A model generated the notes under the pieces. That model was not told the DNA's origin. It did no database searches and saw only the letters and a list, made by a program, of their open reading frames with translations. Shown here piece after piece: positions 8,401 through 16,023 of a stretch of 64,000 nt of DNA; position 1 is the first letter of the stretch; each line of letters opens with the position of its first letter. The stretch covers positions 4,351,001-4,415,000 of the forward strand of contig NZ_CP029188.1 in the NCBI RefSeq assembly GCF_003097515.1. The letters are read 5' to 3'. A program made the position numbers and the translations under genes. This DNA is from Streptomyces tirandamycinicus (GTDB lineage Bacteria > Actinomycetota > Actinomycetes > Streptomycetales > Streptomycetaceae).

Positions 8401-11400
8401 GGCCGGGTCGTTGCCGGCCTTGCCGTAGGTGAAGGCCCACGGAAGTTCGCCGGGCGTGGTGAGCCCGGTGACCCGTCCGGCGCTGTCATAGGCGTAGTCC
8501 GTGATCAGCGAGGGGGAGATCTGCGGATTCCAGGCGCGGCGCAGTCGGCCCGAGTTGTCGTACTGGTACATCTGGACCGACTTCGACGTAGCCGAGGTCG
8601 CGCCGGGGGCGGTGGCCCACAGCCGGATCTCCTTCACCTGGCCGCTGAAGTCGCCGAAGGCCGACGCGGTCGCTGTCGTGGTGGAGGCGTAGACGTACTC
8701 CAGCAGGCGGCAGCCCTTTGTCGCCGGATCGGCCTCGCACGCCGCGGCGGTGGCAGCGGACGTCGGGGCGATGACCCGCTTCGGCCGTGCCAGCAACTTG
8801 CCGTCGACGGTAACGTTCTCCGACACGACCGCGGTGGCCGAGTTGGCCAGTCCGTTCACTAGAGTGCTGCTGACCTGCCACGCGGAGGACGTCGGGGACG
8901 CCCGGGTGAACTCGGTGACCGTACCTTCGCTGTCCGAGAGGGTGAAGGTGCCGCTCACGCTGCCCTTGAGGGTCATCTCCTCAGCCCCGGGCTCGGGCAC
9001 CCAGCCGGTCTTGGCCGCGTTGGCCGTGAAATGGATCGGACTGTCGTCCGCCAGCACGACGCTGACAGCGGTGTCGGAGATCTTCTCCAAATGCGTGTAA
9101 TCGGACTCGCTGATTTCGGCGGCGAAGCCAGACACCCACTGCGGCCCATAGATGGGGGCCTGGTCCTCCTGCTGCGCCCCGGCGTCGGGGCTGCGGGAGG
9201 AGGCGGTGCGGGCCACGGAGAGACCGAAGAAGGATGCGTCCTCCTGGTCGATGGTGTAATCACCGGTGAGGAGGTTGACCGAACCGGGGCCCACCTCCTC
9301 GCTCGCCGCGTCGTCCGCGTTGCGGTCCACCACGACGGTCAAGGGGTCCGTGCTGCCGACCGCCCCGCCCGGGCCGGTGAAGTCGGCCTTGATCTCGACG
9401 GATCCGTCAGGGGTCACGGTGCCGGAGGCGTTCCAGACCAGCGCCGCGCTCTTGCCGCTCGTCATCGCGACCGGCCAGGCGGAGAGGGGCGAGCCGCCCT
9501 CGGTGACGTCCCCGACGGGGATGGTCACCCAGTTGTCTGCGGCTGACCGGCGCCATGAGAAGGACACCGCGTCGTACTTCGCTGCGTCGCTCTCGGCTTC
9601 GAGAGTCAGCCGGCGGGCGGTCCGCTCGTTGGCGGCGGGACGCAGGAAGCCGCCCGGGCCCACGTTGAACGTGTACTCGACGACCGTGGACCGGTTGTCG
9701 GCCTTGTCGACTGCGCGGACCAGCAGGGACTGAGATCCGTTGTCGGACGGTGTGACCGAGATGCCCTTGTCACCGGTGGCGCCGCCGGTGGCGACCTTGG
9801 TCCAGGTGACGCCGTCCAGCGACCACTCCAGCCAGTTGTGGTCCGAGGCGGGCGGGGTGACGGTGAAGGTGCCTGCCTGGCCGGCGCCCTTGGCCCACGT
9901 GCCCGTCGGGTAGTCCGCCGAGGTGACCTTTGCGGGCGCCGTGGGCTTGGTGGTATCGACGGTGAAGGTCTTCCACGCCGACCAGCCGAGGTTGTAGTGC
10001 GCACCGTCATACGGAGAGGTGCGGAACTTGTAGGTCTTGCCGTTGGTCAGCACCCCGGCGGGTACGGTCACCGAGGCGACCTGGCCGGAGGGGACGTACG
10101 GGGAGACGATGACGTTGCCGACCTGGGTGTCGGTCGCGCTGTCGTAGATCTGGAAGGTGCCGTTGACCTTGTCACCGTCGGCGTCGACGAAGGTGTCGCG
10201 CAGCGTCGGCGTCAGGGTGTTGACCACGTATTCGCCGCCGTAGGAGAAGTACGGCGGGCCGGCCTCCTGCTTGGTGCCGGTGCGCGGCCGGTAGTTGTAG
10301 GTGACGACCAGCTTGGGCGGGTTGGATGCGGCGTTGGCGGAGTTGACCCGCTTCCACTGGGCGGTCACGGTCTCGCTGGAGGCGCGCAGACCCATGTGAC
10401 CGCGGGTGGCCTTCGCGGAGGCCCATTCCTGGGTCAGCGCGGTCACGTCGGCGTTGATCCAGCCGTCCGGCGCCGAGGTGCAGGCGGGGTTGCCCCTGGT
10501 CTCGGTGGAGGTGGCCTTCTTCGCCGTCCACGCGGGCTGGGCGGTCCACCTCGAGGACGTGGAGGCCGCCCCGGTGGACCAGACCTCCCACGGGTACGCC
10601 TGGCAGTCGGTGTTGCCCGAGTGGAAGTTCCACAGGGACAGCTTGGCGTCCGTGACCAGCGCGTCCCGGATCGGCTCGGTGTTCCAGGTGATGAAGGACC
10701 GCGCGGTGCGCGGGGTGCCGTTGCCGTTCACGGTGCCGGGGTTGCCGAGGTCCAGCTCGGTGTCGGTGGACCAGTCGACGGTCTCGCCCTGCTGGACGTA
10801 GGTGTCGAAGACGTTGCCCAGCGACGAGGTCGAGGGGTCCACCGTCACCGGGTACTTCGTGGCCGGGTCGGCGAGGAACGTCGCGTCCGGGGTGATGACC
10901 AGGTCCACGCCGCCCTTGGTCTTGACGACCTTCATGGCGACCCTGGCCCGGTGGGTGTGCTCACCGGAGACCTTGTCGACGGTGGCGTCCCACATCACCG
11001 GCGCCGGCATCACGGCCTGCTTCTTGGACTTCCTGTCCGTGAAGAGCACGCTGCCGTCGGCCTGCTGCTCGACCTTCAGACCCTTGGCCTTCAGCGGCAG
11101 GGTGTAGGTGTAGCCCTCGGAGACGGGCTTCTGCTTGATCTCGACGAACTGCTCGAAACCGGTGCGCGTCGCCTCGACGACGACGTCGGCGCCGGGCACG
11201 GCGTTCACATACTCGGCGCGTGTGCCGTCCAGCTTCGGCGCGGGCAGCCCGCCCTTCCACTGCAGCGTGATCTGCTCGTCGCCCTCGCCGAGGGTCACCA
11301 GATCGACGCCCTTGGACGCCTGGGCCGCCTTCAGGGAGGCGGCCGGGGCGCCCGTCCTGCCTGCCAGCTTCAGCCCACGGGGGTGGGCCTTGGGCTCCAC

Positions 11401-11793
11401 GCCGTCGGTGTGGCTGACCAGGTCCAGGTCCACATCACGCCAGCCCCCGGCCGCCGTGTCGTCCTGGAACCGGACAGGGCCGGCGGTCAGCTCGGTCGTC
11501 AGCGAACCGTCCTTGTTCGCCCAGGTCGTGGATGTCTCCGTACGCTCCGAGAGCGCCTCGACCCGCTTGCCCGACAGGCGGGCGGCGACACGGGCCGACG
11601 GGATGTCCGCCGCCTGGGTGGTGGCCGGCTTGCTCGATGCGGCCGGTGCCTGCGGTCGCGGCGCGGCGGCGGCACTCGCGCCGTCGAGCAGAGTGACGGT
11701 CAGGGCCAGGGTGAGGCTGCCCGCTATGTAGCGCAGGCTCCCCCCGGACCACAGCCGCCCTCGCTCCTTCGGAGCGGGTTGGTGAATCGTCAT
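5461..11793 (-). CDS. Secreted RHS/YD-repeat polymorphic toxin with C-terminal nuclease-like tip
   Basis: A 2,110-aa protein. Residues 1-44 are a Sec signal peptide (hydrophobic core IAGSLTLALTVTLL, then ASAAAAP). About 326-500 look like a DNRLRE/CBM96-like beta domain (FDTYVQQGETVDWSTDTELD), followed by an Ig/Fn3-like stretch to about 720. YD repeats fill roughly 1050-1960 (YDNSGRLRRAW, YDSAGRVTGL, YDLLDRPVRTS). The conserved RHS core end (GVRLYDPNTARFLQTDPVFG ... DPVNGTDLDGR) closes the shell at residue 1966. The last 144 residues are variable: a basic tip with HIKSKH (His2018, His2023), a Lys-rich CGCRKKKKW and a terminal TTAY (Tyr2105), compatible with a BECR-fold (EndoU/barnase-like) RNase. 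ATG 11793 follows a GAGGA site. Presumed to be exported and delivered to competing cells; the delivery route is unknown. Confidence 0.85.
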   Translation of the reverse strand: MTIHQPAPKERGRLWSGGSLRYIAGSLTLALTVTLLDGASAAAAPRPQAPAASSKPATTQAADIPSARVAARLSGKRVEALSERTETSTTWANKDGSLTTELTAGPVRFQDDTAAGGWRDVDLDLVSHTDGVEPKAHPRGLKLAGRTGAPAASLKAAQASKGVDLVTLGEGDEQITLQWKGGLPAPKLDGTRAEYVNAVPGADVVVEATRTGFEQFVEIKQKPVSEGYTYTLPLKAKGLKVEQQADGSVLFTDRKSKKQAVMPAPVMWDATVDKVSGEHTHRARVAMKVVKTKGGVDLVITPDATFLADPATKYPVTVDPSTSSLGNVFDTYVQQGETVDWSTDTELDLGNPGTVNGNGTPRTARSFITWNTEPIRDALVTDAKLSLWNFHSGNTDCQAYPWEVWSTGAASTSSRWTAQPAWTAKKATSTETRGNPACTSAPDGWINADVTALTQEWASAKATRGHMGLRASSETVTAQWKRVNSANAASNPPKLVVTYNYRPRTGTKQEAGPPYFSYGGEYVVNTLTPTLRDTFVDADGDKVNGTFQIYDSATDTQVGNVIVSPYVPSGQVASVTVPAGVLTNGKTYKFRTSPYDGAHYNLGWSAWKTFTVDTTKPTAPAKVTSADYPTGTWAKGAGQAGTFTVTPPASDHNWLEWSLDGVTWTKVATGGATGDKGISVTPSDNGSQSLLVRAVDKADNRSTVVEYTFNVGPGGFLRPAANERTARRLTLEAESDAAKYDAVSFSWRRSAADNWVTIPVGDVTEGGSPLSAWPVAMTSGKSAALVWNASGTVTPDGSVEIKADFTGPGGAVGSTDPLTVVVDRNADDAASEEVGPGSVNLLTGDYTIDQEDASFFGLSVARTASSRSPDAGAQQEDQAPIYGPQWVSGFAAEISESDYTHLEKISDTAVSVVLADDSPIHFTANAAKTGWVPEPGAEEMTLKGSVSGTFTLSDSEGTVTEFTRASPTSSAWQVSSTLVNGLANSATAVVSENVTVDGKLLARPKRVIAPTSAATAAACEADPATKGCRLLEYVYASTTTATASAFGDFSGQVKEIRLWATAPGATSATSKSVQMYQYDNSGRLRRAWNPQISPSLITDYAYDSAGRVTGLTTPGELPWAFTYGKAGNDPAAGDGMLLKAGRPGLKQGSADVTEGVANTSVVYDVPLAGASAPYAMGVSDVGAWGQLDAPADAAALFPADTAPTSHSGGDLAPADYKRATIHYLNTSGQRTNTAAPGGRIDSTDYDRFSNVVRSLSAGNRETALGTSAADRAALAELGISDLPSAERAELLSTRSVYNDTGTRELEQFGPLGRIDLARDLKSGTTTLVAAGSPVIARSWTIKAYDEGRPSGDTAAASDQVTSTTEGAQVREHPGVMGDAQVIKVEYDWAKGLATKVVQDPAGLAITTTTEYDSQGRVVKQGAPGTSGTDAGTQTATYWSATGTGACAGRPEWADLLCSTGPAGDITGGGSNPAQLPTMTVEYDRWGNTAKTSETVGGTTRTITRSYDAAGRATTVQITGGLGQTVPTATTEYDPVSGQQTKTTSPTGGTITRAYDKLGREISYTDADGGVTTTEYDLLDRPVRTSNNIPSSTTYTYDASIEARGLPTKVTDSVAGEFSTTYDPDGTIATEKLPGGYTLKQTKDSTGAVVERVYTRNSDETIVYSDTVTQTIHGQDASHSGWSDQKYGYDNAGRLTRVEDTVDTVCTLRGYTVDKRSNRTAVSTASAAPGLACPTAEGTATTRAYDTADRIVGGGYSYDGFGRTTALPGSTVSYYANDLAHQQTAGTKRQTWQLDAGLRFRSWTIETSSSGTWSQTEAKTNHYSGDSDNPSWIVENAAGSTLTRNVTTATGALTATTGKTSGTVLQLTNIHGDVALQLPLDTAVAPTALDTDENGATRAGQAAQRYGWLGGKQRSSETLTGLTLMGVRLYDPNTARFLQTDPVFGGNCNAYDYVCADPVNGTDLDGRCGAWGNPFKKCDKWRILMWSRGMNSYWRTIREGSTSNVRENGVKYGKFGLAHIKSKHVGYGKKSNWLTSSGMISDLKKALLYGKWKVDWEHGWNNTAWKITYSYKTGCGCRKKKKWTVTAFYRNIPAPDGKPLGVTTAYKNRTG

Positions 11794-11819
11794 GATTCCT
11801 CGGTCTCTTCATCACATAT

Positions 11820-11841
11820 GTGCACTGCCTGTGCAGTGCAC
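11820..11841. promoter_or_regulatory. 9-bp inverted repeat in the upstream region of the RHS toxin gene
   Basis: gtgcactgc and its exact complement gcagtgcac (11820-11828 and 11833-11841) are separated by 4 bases, centred 37 bases before the toxin ATG. It may be an operator for a dimeric repressor or a hairpin in the mRNA leader. The whole gap between the divergent genes (11,794-12,117) has no gene; apart from this element I see only an ordinary GC-lowered promoter stretch around 11,880-11,945 that could serve either gene. Confidence 0.5.
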
Positions 11842-12117
11842 GGATGACCGTACCGAGATCAAAAAGAGGGATGAATCCCCTCAACTGGGCACCACGCAGG
11901 CAGTTTTGGGTGTCAGGACTACAAGATCGACATCGACTTGTGACAGGGATCCGGGGACTCCTGCCCGGATTTGCGTCGGTGATGCCCCTGCGGCGCCATC
12001 CGGATGACGGTGCAGGGGCACGACGGTGTACGTTCTCGATCTGCAGGGGAGGGAGTGCGACCGGGGTCGCACCCATATCGCCCCTTACCGGGCGTTTGTG
12101 GATGAGGGGTGGGCTGA

Positions 12118-14406
12118 ATGGAGCGGCGTCGGCTATGGGGCACGGCGGCCACGGCCGTCGTGGGGCTGACCGGAGTGCTGATCTTCCAGCAGGTGACCGG
12201 CGGTTCGGGAAGCGAGGCCCTTCCGGACGGCAGACCCGGTCCCGTCAAGGCCCAGTCCCGGACGGAGCGGCTGACGGCGAGCGACGACGGCCGCTCCGCG
12301 GCTCTGGCGCAGCGGGACACCGAGCGGTTCAGCATGCTGGGTGTGACATGGACCGATCCCGCGACCCGCTTCTCCGGCACGGTCGAGGTCCGGACCCGGT
12401 CGGTGGAGTCCGGCCAGTGGTCACGCTGGCTCCGCCTCGACGGTGACAGTGGGCAGGGCGAGCGCGGTGCCGTACGCGGTGGCACCGAGCCTGCATGGGC
12501 CGGCGCATCCGATGGTGTGGAGGTCCGCGCACGGTCAGGTGCGGCGACGTCCGCCGGGCTACCTGCCGGTCTGCGGCTGGACATGATCGACCCCGGCAGC
12601 GGCAAGGTCACCGCGATGGAGCCCGCGGCGTTCTCCGTCGAGGAGACCGAGCAGCCCACGCCCACGGACCCGCCGTCGGACGGGGCCGAGACCTCGCAGA
12701 CGCCCGCGCCGGAGGGCTCTCCCAGCGACGAGCCGCCGACCACTCCTCCCGCGAGCGAGCCCCCCGTGAGTGAGCCGCCGGTCCCGTCCGAGACGCCGAC
12801 CAGCTCCCCGCCGCCGTCCGAGTCGGCGTCCGGGACGCCGAGCCCCACCCCCACGGTGAGCGTGCCGCCGGCGCCTCCGTCGACGGCGCCGCAGCCACCG
12901 ATCACCTCCCGTGCCAGCTGGGGCGCGGACGAGTCGATCAGCCCCGAGGAGCCCGGCTATCTGCCCGGCGAGAAGATCAAGGCGGTGGTGGTGCACCACA
13001 CCGCCGAGTCGAACTCCTACACCTGCGAGCAGGCCCCGGCGGTCGTGCGCGGCATCTACGCCTACCACGTCCAGCAGCTCGGCTGGAAAGACCTCGGCTA
13101 CAACTTCCTCGTCGACAAGTGCGGCACCGTCTACGAGGGCCGCAAGGGCGGCGTCGACCGGCCCGTGATGGGCGCGCACGCCTACGGCTTCAACTCCGAG
13201 ACTACCGGCATCTCCGTCCTGGGCACCTACACCGACACCGCACCCTCGCAGGCCGCGATGGTCTCCGTCGCGCGGATCGCCGCGTGGAAGCTCGGCCAGT
13301 ACGGCGTGGACCCCGCCGGCACCACCACGCTCACCGCGGGCGCGGGCGGCCGCAACTACACCGGCAAGACCTGGGCCGGCGGCGCGCAGCTGTCCTTCCC
13401 GGTCATCCACGGCCACCGCGACGGCTACAACACCCAGTGCCCCGGCGACGCCTTCTACGGCGAGCTCGGCAGGCTCCGCTCCTGGGCCGGAGGCCCCGTC
13501 AGCGGTCTGGCGATCACATCGATCACCGGAGCCGGGGTCTCGGGGACGACGTACTACACCAAGGCGTCCGTCACCGTGAACTGGTCGGCCACCACCCCGT
13601 CCTCGCTGGTCTCGAAGTACGAGCTGTTGGTGGACGGCAAGGTCGCCGCGACCACAGCGGGCACCGCGACCTCCGCCAAGGCGACCCTCGCCGTCGGCAC
13701 CCGCAAGGTCAGCGTCCGGGCGGTCCACCAGTCCGGCAAGACCGCCACCTCCGCCGCGGCGACCGTCATCGCGGAGACCACGGCGCCCACCTTCACCACC
13801 AAGCCCTCCCTCGCCCTGCGCACCGGCACTGTCAACACCACCGCCGTCCCCCTCACCCTCAGCTGGAAGGCGACCGACAGCGCCGCGCTGAAGGAGGTAC
13901 GCCTGACCGCGCCGGTGGCCAAGACGTACGGCCCCACCACCTACAGCGCCGCCCACACGGCGAAGTCCGGTGCGGCGACCACCTGGTCCATGACCGCCTA
14001 CGACCAGGCCGGGAACACCGCCGCCGCCACGGCCACCGGCACCCCGGTGATCCTCCAGGAGACCTCGGCCACGAGGACGGGCACGTGGACCACCAAGTCG
14101 TCCAGCAGCTATCTGGGCGGCAAGTCCTACTCCAGCTCCGCCAAGAACGCGAGCCTGACCTGGACCTTCACCGGCAGGTCCGCGGCCTGGGTGGTCTCCC
14201 GGGCCACCGGCTCAGGACAGGCGTACGTCTATGTCGACGGCGTCAAGGCCGCCACGGTCGACCTGAAGTCGTCCACCGCCAAGTACCGCGACGCGATCTG
14301 GACCAAGACCTGGAGCGCCAGCGCCAAGCACACCGTCAAGATCGTCGTCGTCGGCACCAGCGGCCGCCCCACCATCACCACCGACGGGCTCGTCTACCTC
14401 AAGTAG
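12118..14406 (+). CDS. Secreted peptidoglycan amidase of the PGRP/amidase_2 type
   Basis: A 762-aa exported enzyme that should cleave the MurNAc-L-Ala bond of peptidoglycan. An N-terminal signal/anchor (residues 8-26, TAATAVVGLTGVLIFQ) is followed by a beta-rich region, a Pro/Ser/Thr/Glu-rich linker (about 175-258), and the PGRP domain (about 262-460) beginning ITSRASWGADESI. Zinc-ligand candidates are His294 (VVHHTAE), His433 (GHRDGYN) and Cys441 (TQCPGD). The C-terminal 300 residues contain two Ig-like domains (about 470-650) and a jelly-roll-like end domain, probably for wall binding. ATG 12118 follows a GAGGGGTGGG site. It is divergent from the RHS toxin; that may be coincidence. All catalytic positions look intact. 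Confidence 0.9.
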   Translation: MERRRLWGTAATAVVGLTGVLIFQQVTGGSGSEALPDGRPGPVKAQSRTERLTASDDGRSAALAQRDTERFSMLGVTWTDPATRFSGTVEVRTRSVESGQWSRWLRLDGDSGQGERGAVRGGTEPAWAGASDGVEVRARSGAATSAGLPAGLRLDMIDPGSGKVTAMEPAAFSVEETEQPTPTDPPSDGAETSQTPAPEGSPSDEPPTTPPASEPPVSEPPVPSETPTSSPPPSESASGTPSPTPTVSVPPAPPSTAPQPPITSRASWGADESISPEEPGYLPGEKIKAVVVHHTAESNSYTCEQAPAVVRGIYAYHVQQLGWKDLGYNFLVDKCGTVYEGRKGGVDRPVMGAHAYGFNSETTGISVLGTYTDTAPSQAAMVSVARIAAWKLGQYGVDPAGTTTLTAGAGGRNYTGKTWAGGAQLSFPVIHGHRDGYNTQCPGDAFYGELGRLRSWAGGPVSGLAITSITGAGVSGTTYYTKASVTVNWSATTPSSLVSKYELLVDGKVAATTAGTATSAKATLAVGTRKVSVRAVHQSGKTATSAAATVIAETTAPTFTTKPSLALRTGTVNTTAVPLTLSWKATDSAALKEVRLTAPVAKTYGPTTYSAAHTAKSGAATTWSMTAYDQAGNTAAATATGTPVILQETSATRTGTWTTKSSSSYLGGKSYSSSAKNASLTWTFTGRSAAWVVSRATGSGQAYVYVDGVKAATVDLKSSTAKYRDAIWTKTWSASAKHTVKIVVVGTSGRPTITTDGLVYLK

Positions 14407-14420
14407 CCGAAACCGGCACG

Positions 14421-14456
14421 GCCGCCCCGGCACCGCGCCCACCGGGCCGGGGCGGC
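14421..14456 (+). terminator. Hairpin terminator after the amidase gene
   Basis: 11-bp arms gccgccccggc / gccggggcggc with a 14-base loop begin 15 bases after the amidase stop. The following 14,461-14,690 carries imperfect cgtgcctcg repeats and no gene. Confidence 0.6.
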
Positions 14457-14695
14457 GACCGCCCTCGCGTGCCTTGCGTGCCTCGCGTGCCGCTCGTGCG
14501 ACGCGTGCCCGCTCATGCGACGCGTCGGCGAGGGCACCGGTGCCCTGCGCGGGTGGATCCGGCGCGGTCGAGGGCTCCTTGCAGGTCGCCGGAAGGCGCC
14601 GCCGATCAGGGCGTGGGGGGAGCCGGTCCGGGGGACGTCCGCGCGCGGCCCGTCCCCGCTGACGAACGGGCCGCGGGCAGCAGCCGGTTCCCGGG

Positions 14696-14926
14696 TCAGC
14701 CGGCGTTGCCGCTCTGCTGGTGCTTCCTGCCGACATACCCGGCGGCTCCCCACGCGGCCAACAGGCCGGCGGACCCGATGAGGCTGAGGGGAGGGTGGGC
14801 GAGTGTCACGCCGAAAACCAGGACGATCATCGCCATGGTCCCCCGGTGTGAATGGAGCGGCCTGTCGACCCTCAGCAAGAAGCGAGTGACGGCGTGCCGC
14901 CGTGCGGTTTCTTCCTCCACGTCCAC
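14696..14926 (-). CDS. Small two-helix membrane protein, 76 aa
   Basis: A short basic N-terminus (MDVEEETARRHAVTRFLLRV) is followed by two hydrophobic segments: MAMIVLVFGVTLAHPPL at about 31-47 and LIGSAGLLAAWGAAGYV at about 49-65. The basic tail GRKHQQSGNAG is cytoplasmic by the positive-inside rule. I do not recognise a function. That it is a real gene is supported by a second, truncated copy of its 3' end at 3,916-3,957, conserved at the protein level. No clear ribosome site; the region upstream (14,927-15,148) has no other gene and contains short gccgtc repeats at about 15,026-15,045. Confidence 0.6.
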   Translation of the reverse strand: MDVEEETARRHAVTRFLLRVDRPLHSHRGTMAMIVLVFGVTLAHPPLSLIGSAGLLAAWGAAGYVGRKHQQSGNAG

Positions 14927-15148
14927 CCTCCTGTCGGGCCGCAGTCGACGAGTCTCTCACTGCACGGTGCGGCGGGCGCCTCGGGCTCCGGGCAGGGCCC
15001 GGACGATGCGGGGCTGTCGCTCTTGCCGTCGCCGTCGCCGTCGCTGTCTGCGACGTGGACGTGCCCTCGGCCGGGGCGTGCCCTCGATCGGGAGGTGGTC
15101 GGTCAGGCTGCCGTACCCGGCGCCTCAGCGCGGTGAGCAGAGGCGTCC

Positions 15149-15472
15149 TCAGCCGACCTTGCGCAGGTCGCCGTCGCCGAAGACCGCCACGAGCATCAGG
15201 CTTCCTCCGAGCGCCTGGATGTAGCGGGCCATGACGTCGGTGCCGGAGACCTGTCCGCTCTCGATCTGCGACACGCGCCCCTTGCTCACACCCATGCGCT
15301 CGGCCACCTGAGCCTGGGTGTAGCCGCGCTCCTCCCGCATCTCGGTGAGCCGCCACGCGCGGGCTTCCGCCAGCAGTTGCTCGGCCCCGTGCAGGAAGGC
15401 CTCGGGCCCGCCCGCGAGCTGTTCGGCACGCTCGCGGTGCCCACTCGCCGTCCACTTGATCCGTCCGGTCAT
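15149..15472 (-). CDS. XRE-family antitoxin (HigA-like)
   Basis: A 107-aa protein with an alpha-helical N-terminus (about 1-38) and a classic XRE helix-turn-helix at about 44-80 (EERGYTQAQVAERMGVSKGR, then VSQIESGQ). The C-terminal segment (YIQALGGSLMLVAVFGDGD) is the strand typical of HigA/HTH_37 antitoxins paired with Gp49-like HigB toxins. Its start codon overlaps the toxin stop as ATGA, so the pair is translationally coupled. It should neutralise the toxin and repress the operon, probably through the palindrome at 15,713-15,758. The protein looks complete, although its toxin partner is not. Confidence 0.88.
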   Translation of the reverse strand: MTGRIKWTASGHRERAEQLAGGPEAFLHGAEQLLAEARAWRLTEMREERGYTQAQVAERMGVSKGRVSQIESGQVSGTDVMARYIQALGGSLMLVAVFGDGDLRKVG

Positions 15473-15723
15473 CGTCCCAGCTCCTCCGTGCGGGCGGTCA
15501 CGTACTCCGCGTACAGGCGTTCCGCCAAGGGGATCGCCCTGGCGTACCAGGCATTCCAGTCACCGGCCTCGTCCCCGGCCACCAGAAGAACCGACGAGCG
15601 CCAGGGATCGAACACGAAAAGGATGCGGACCTCGCTGCGACCGGCCGACCCGGGGCGCAGCTCCTTGAGGTTGTGCCGTACGGACCCCTTGATCCGGTCC
15701 ACCAGCCACATACCCCCTCTCAT
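15469..15723 (-). pseudogene. N-terminally truncated HigB/Gp49-like RelE-superfamily toxin
   Basis: 84 codons remain. The readable part begins at LVDRIKGSVRHNLKELRPGS and continues ILFVFDPWRSSVLLVAGDEA to the end, which matches the C-terminal two thirds of phage Gp49-like/HigB mRNA-cleaving toxins. Intact relatives are about 115-120 aa and have some 35-40 residues before the LVDRIKGS block. Those are absent here: upstream of Leu the sequence becomes a perfect inverted repeat, and the only available starts (ATG 15723 and ATG 15711) lie inside it. Probably inactive, with the antitoxin retained. Alternatively a short active variant translated from ATG 15711, which has a GAGGGGG site immediately before it. 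Confidence 0.65.
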
Positions 15724-15758
15724 GGAGTTTAGCGAAGGCTAAACTCCATGAGAGGGGG
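15713..15758. promoter_or_regulatory. Perfect 21-bp inverted repeat at the toxin-antitoxin 5' end
   Basis: Arms 15713-15733 and 15738-15758 are exact reverse complements with a gaag loop; the inner core is GTTTAGC-N4-GCTAAAC. The core resembles operators of HigA-type repressors, and the length would also give a very stable hairpin. It overlaps the apparent start codons of the truncated toxin. It could be the autoregulatory operator, or the end of a small palindromic element that removed the toxin N-terminus. Confidence 0.7.
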
Positions 15759-15950
15759 GCGGCTCTCGGATCCGCCCGGCATTCACCCGAACGGGAGCGT
15801 TCCGGCCACATACGGCTCCGCCGACGGAGACCCAGCCTCACCTGTGCGGGCGGGCGCCTGCCCAGCGGCGTCCGCGCGCTTCCCGTGCTCGATGTCGGAC
15901 GCGCCGTCGATGGCTATGTGCCGTCGATCGGGGCGCACGGCACGCAGGTC

Positions 15951-15974
15951 GGTGAGGCGGTGAGGCGGTGAGGC
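15951..15974. repeat. Three tandem copies of GGTGAGGC
   Basis: Three perfect 8-bp copies are followed by degenerate ggtgggg sequence up to the stop of the deaminase gene at 16,024. The remainder of the 15,759-16,023 gap shows no gene or hairpin. Confidence 0.6.
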
Positions 15975-16023
15975 GGTGGGGTGGGGCGGCCGGGTGGCCC
16001 GGTGAGGTGGCCCGATGGGGCGG

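Noticed and set aside
9838..11847. 669-codon forward open frame opposite the RHS gene
   Set aside because: The RHS protein in the reverse strand has clear domains and codon bias; the forward frame is a Gly/Arg/Val-rich antisense shadow.
15560..15841. 93-codon reverse ORF that might supply the missing HigB N-terminus
   Set aside because: It is in another frame and its translation has no resemblance to Gp49-like toxin N-termini.
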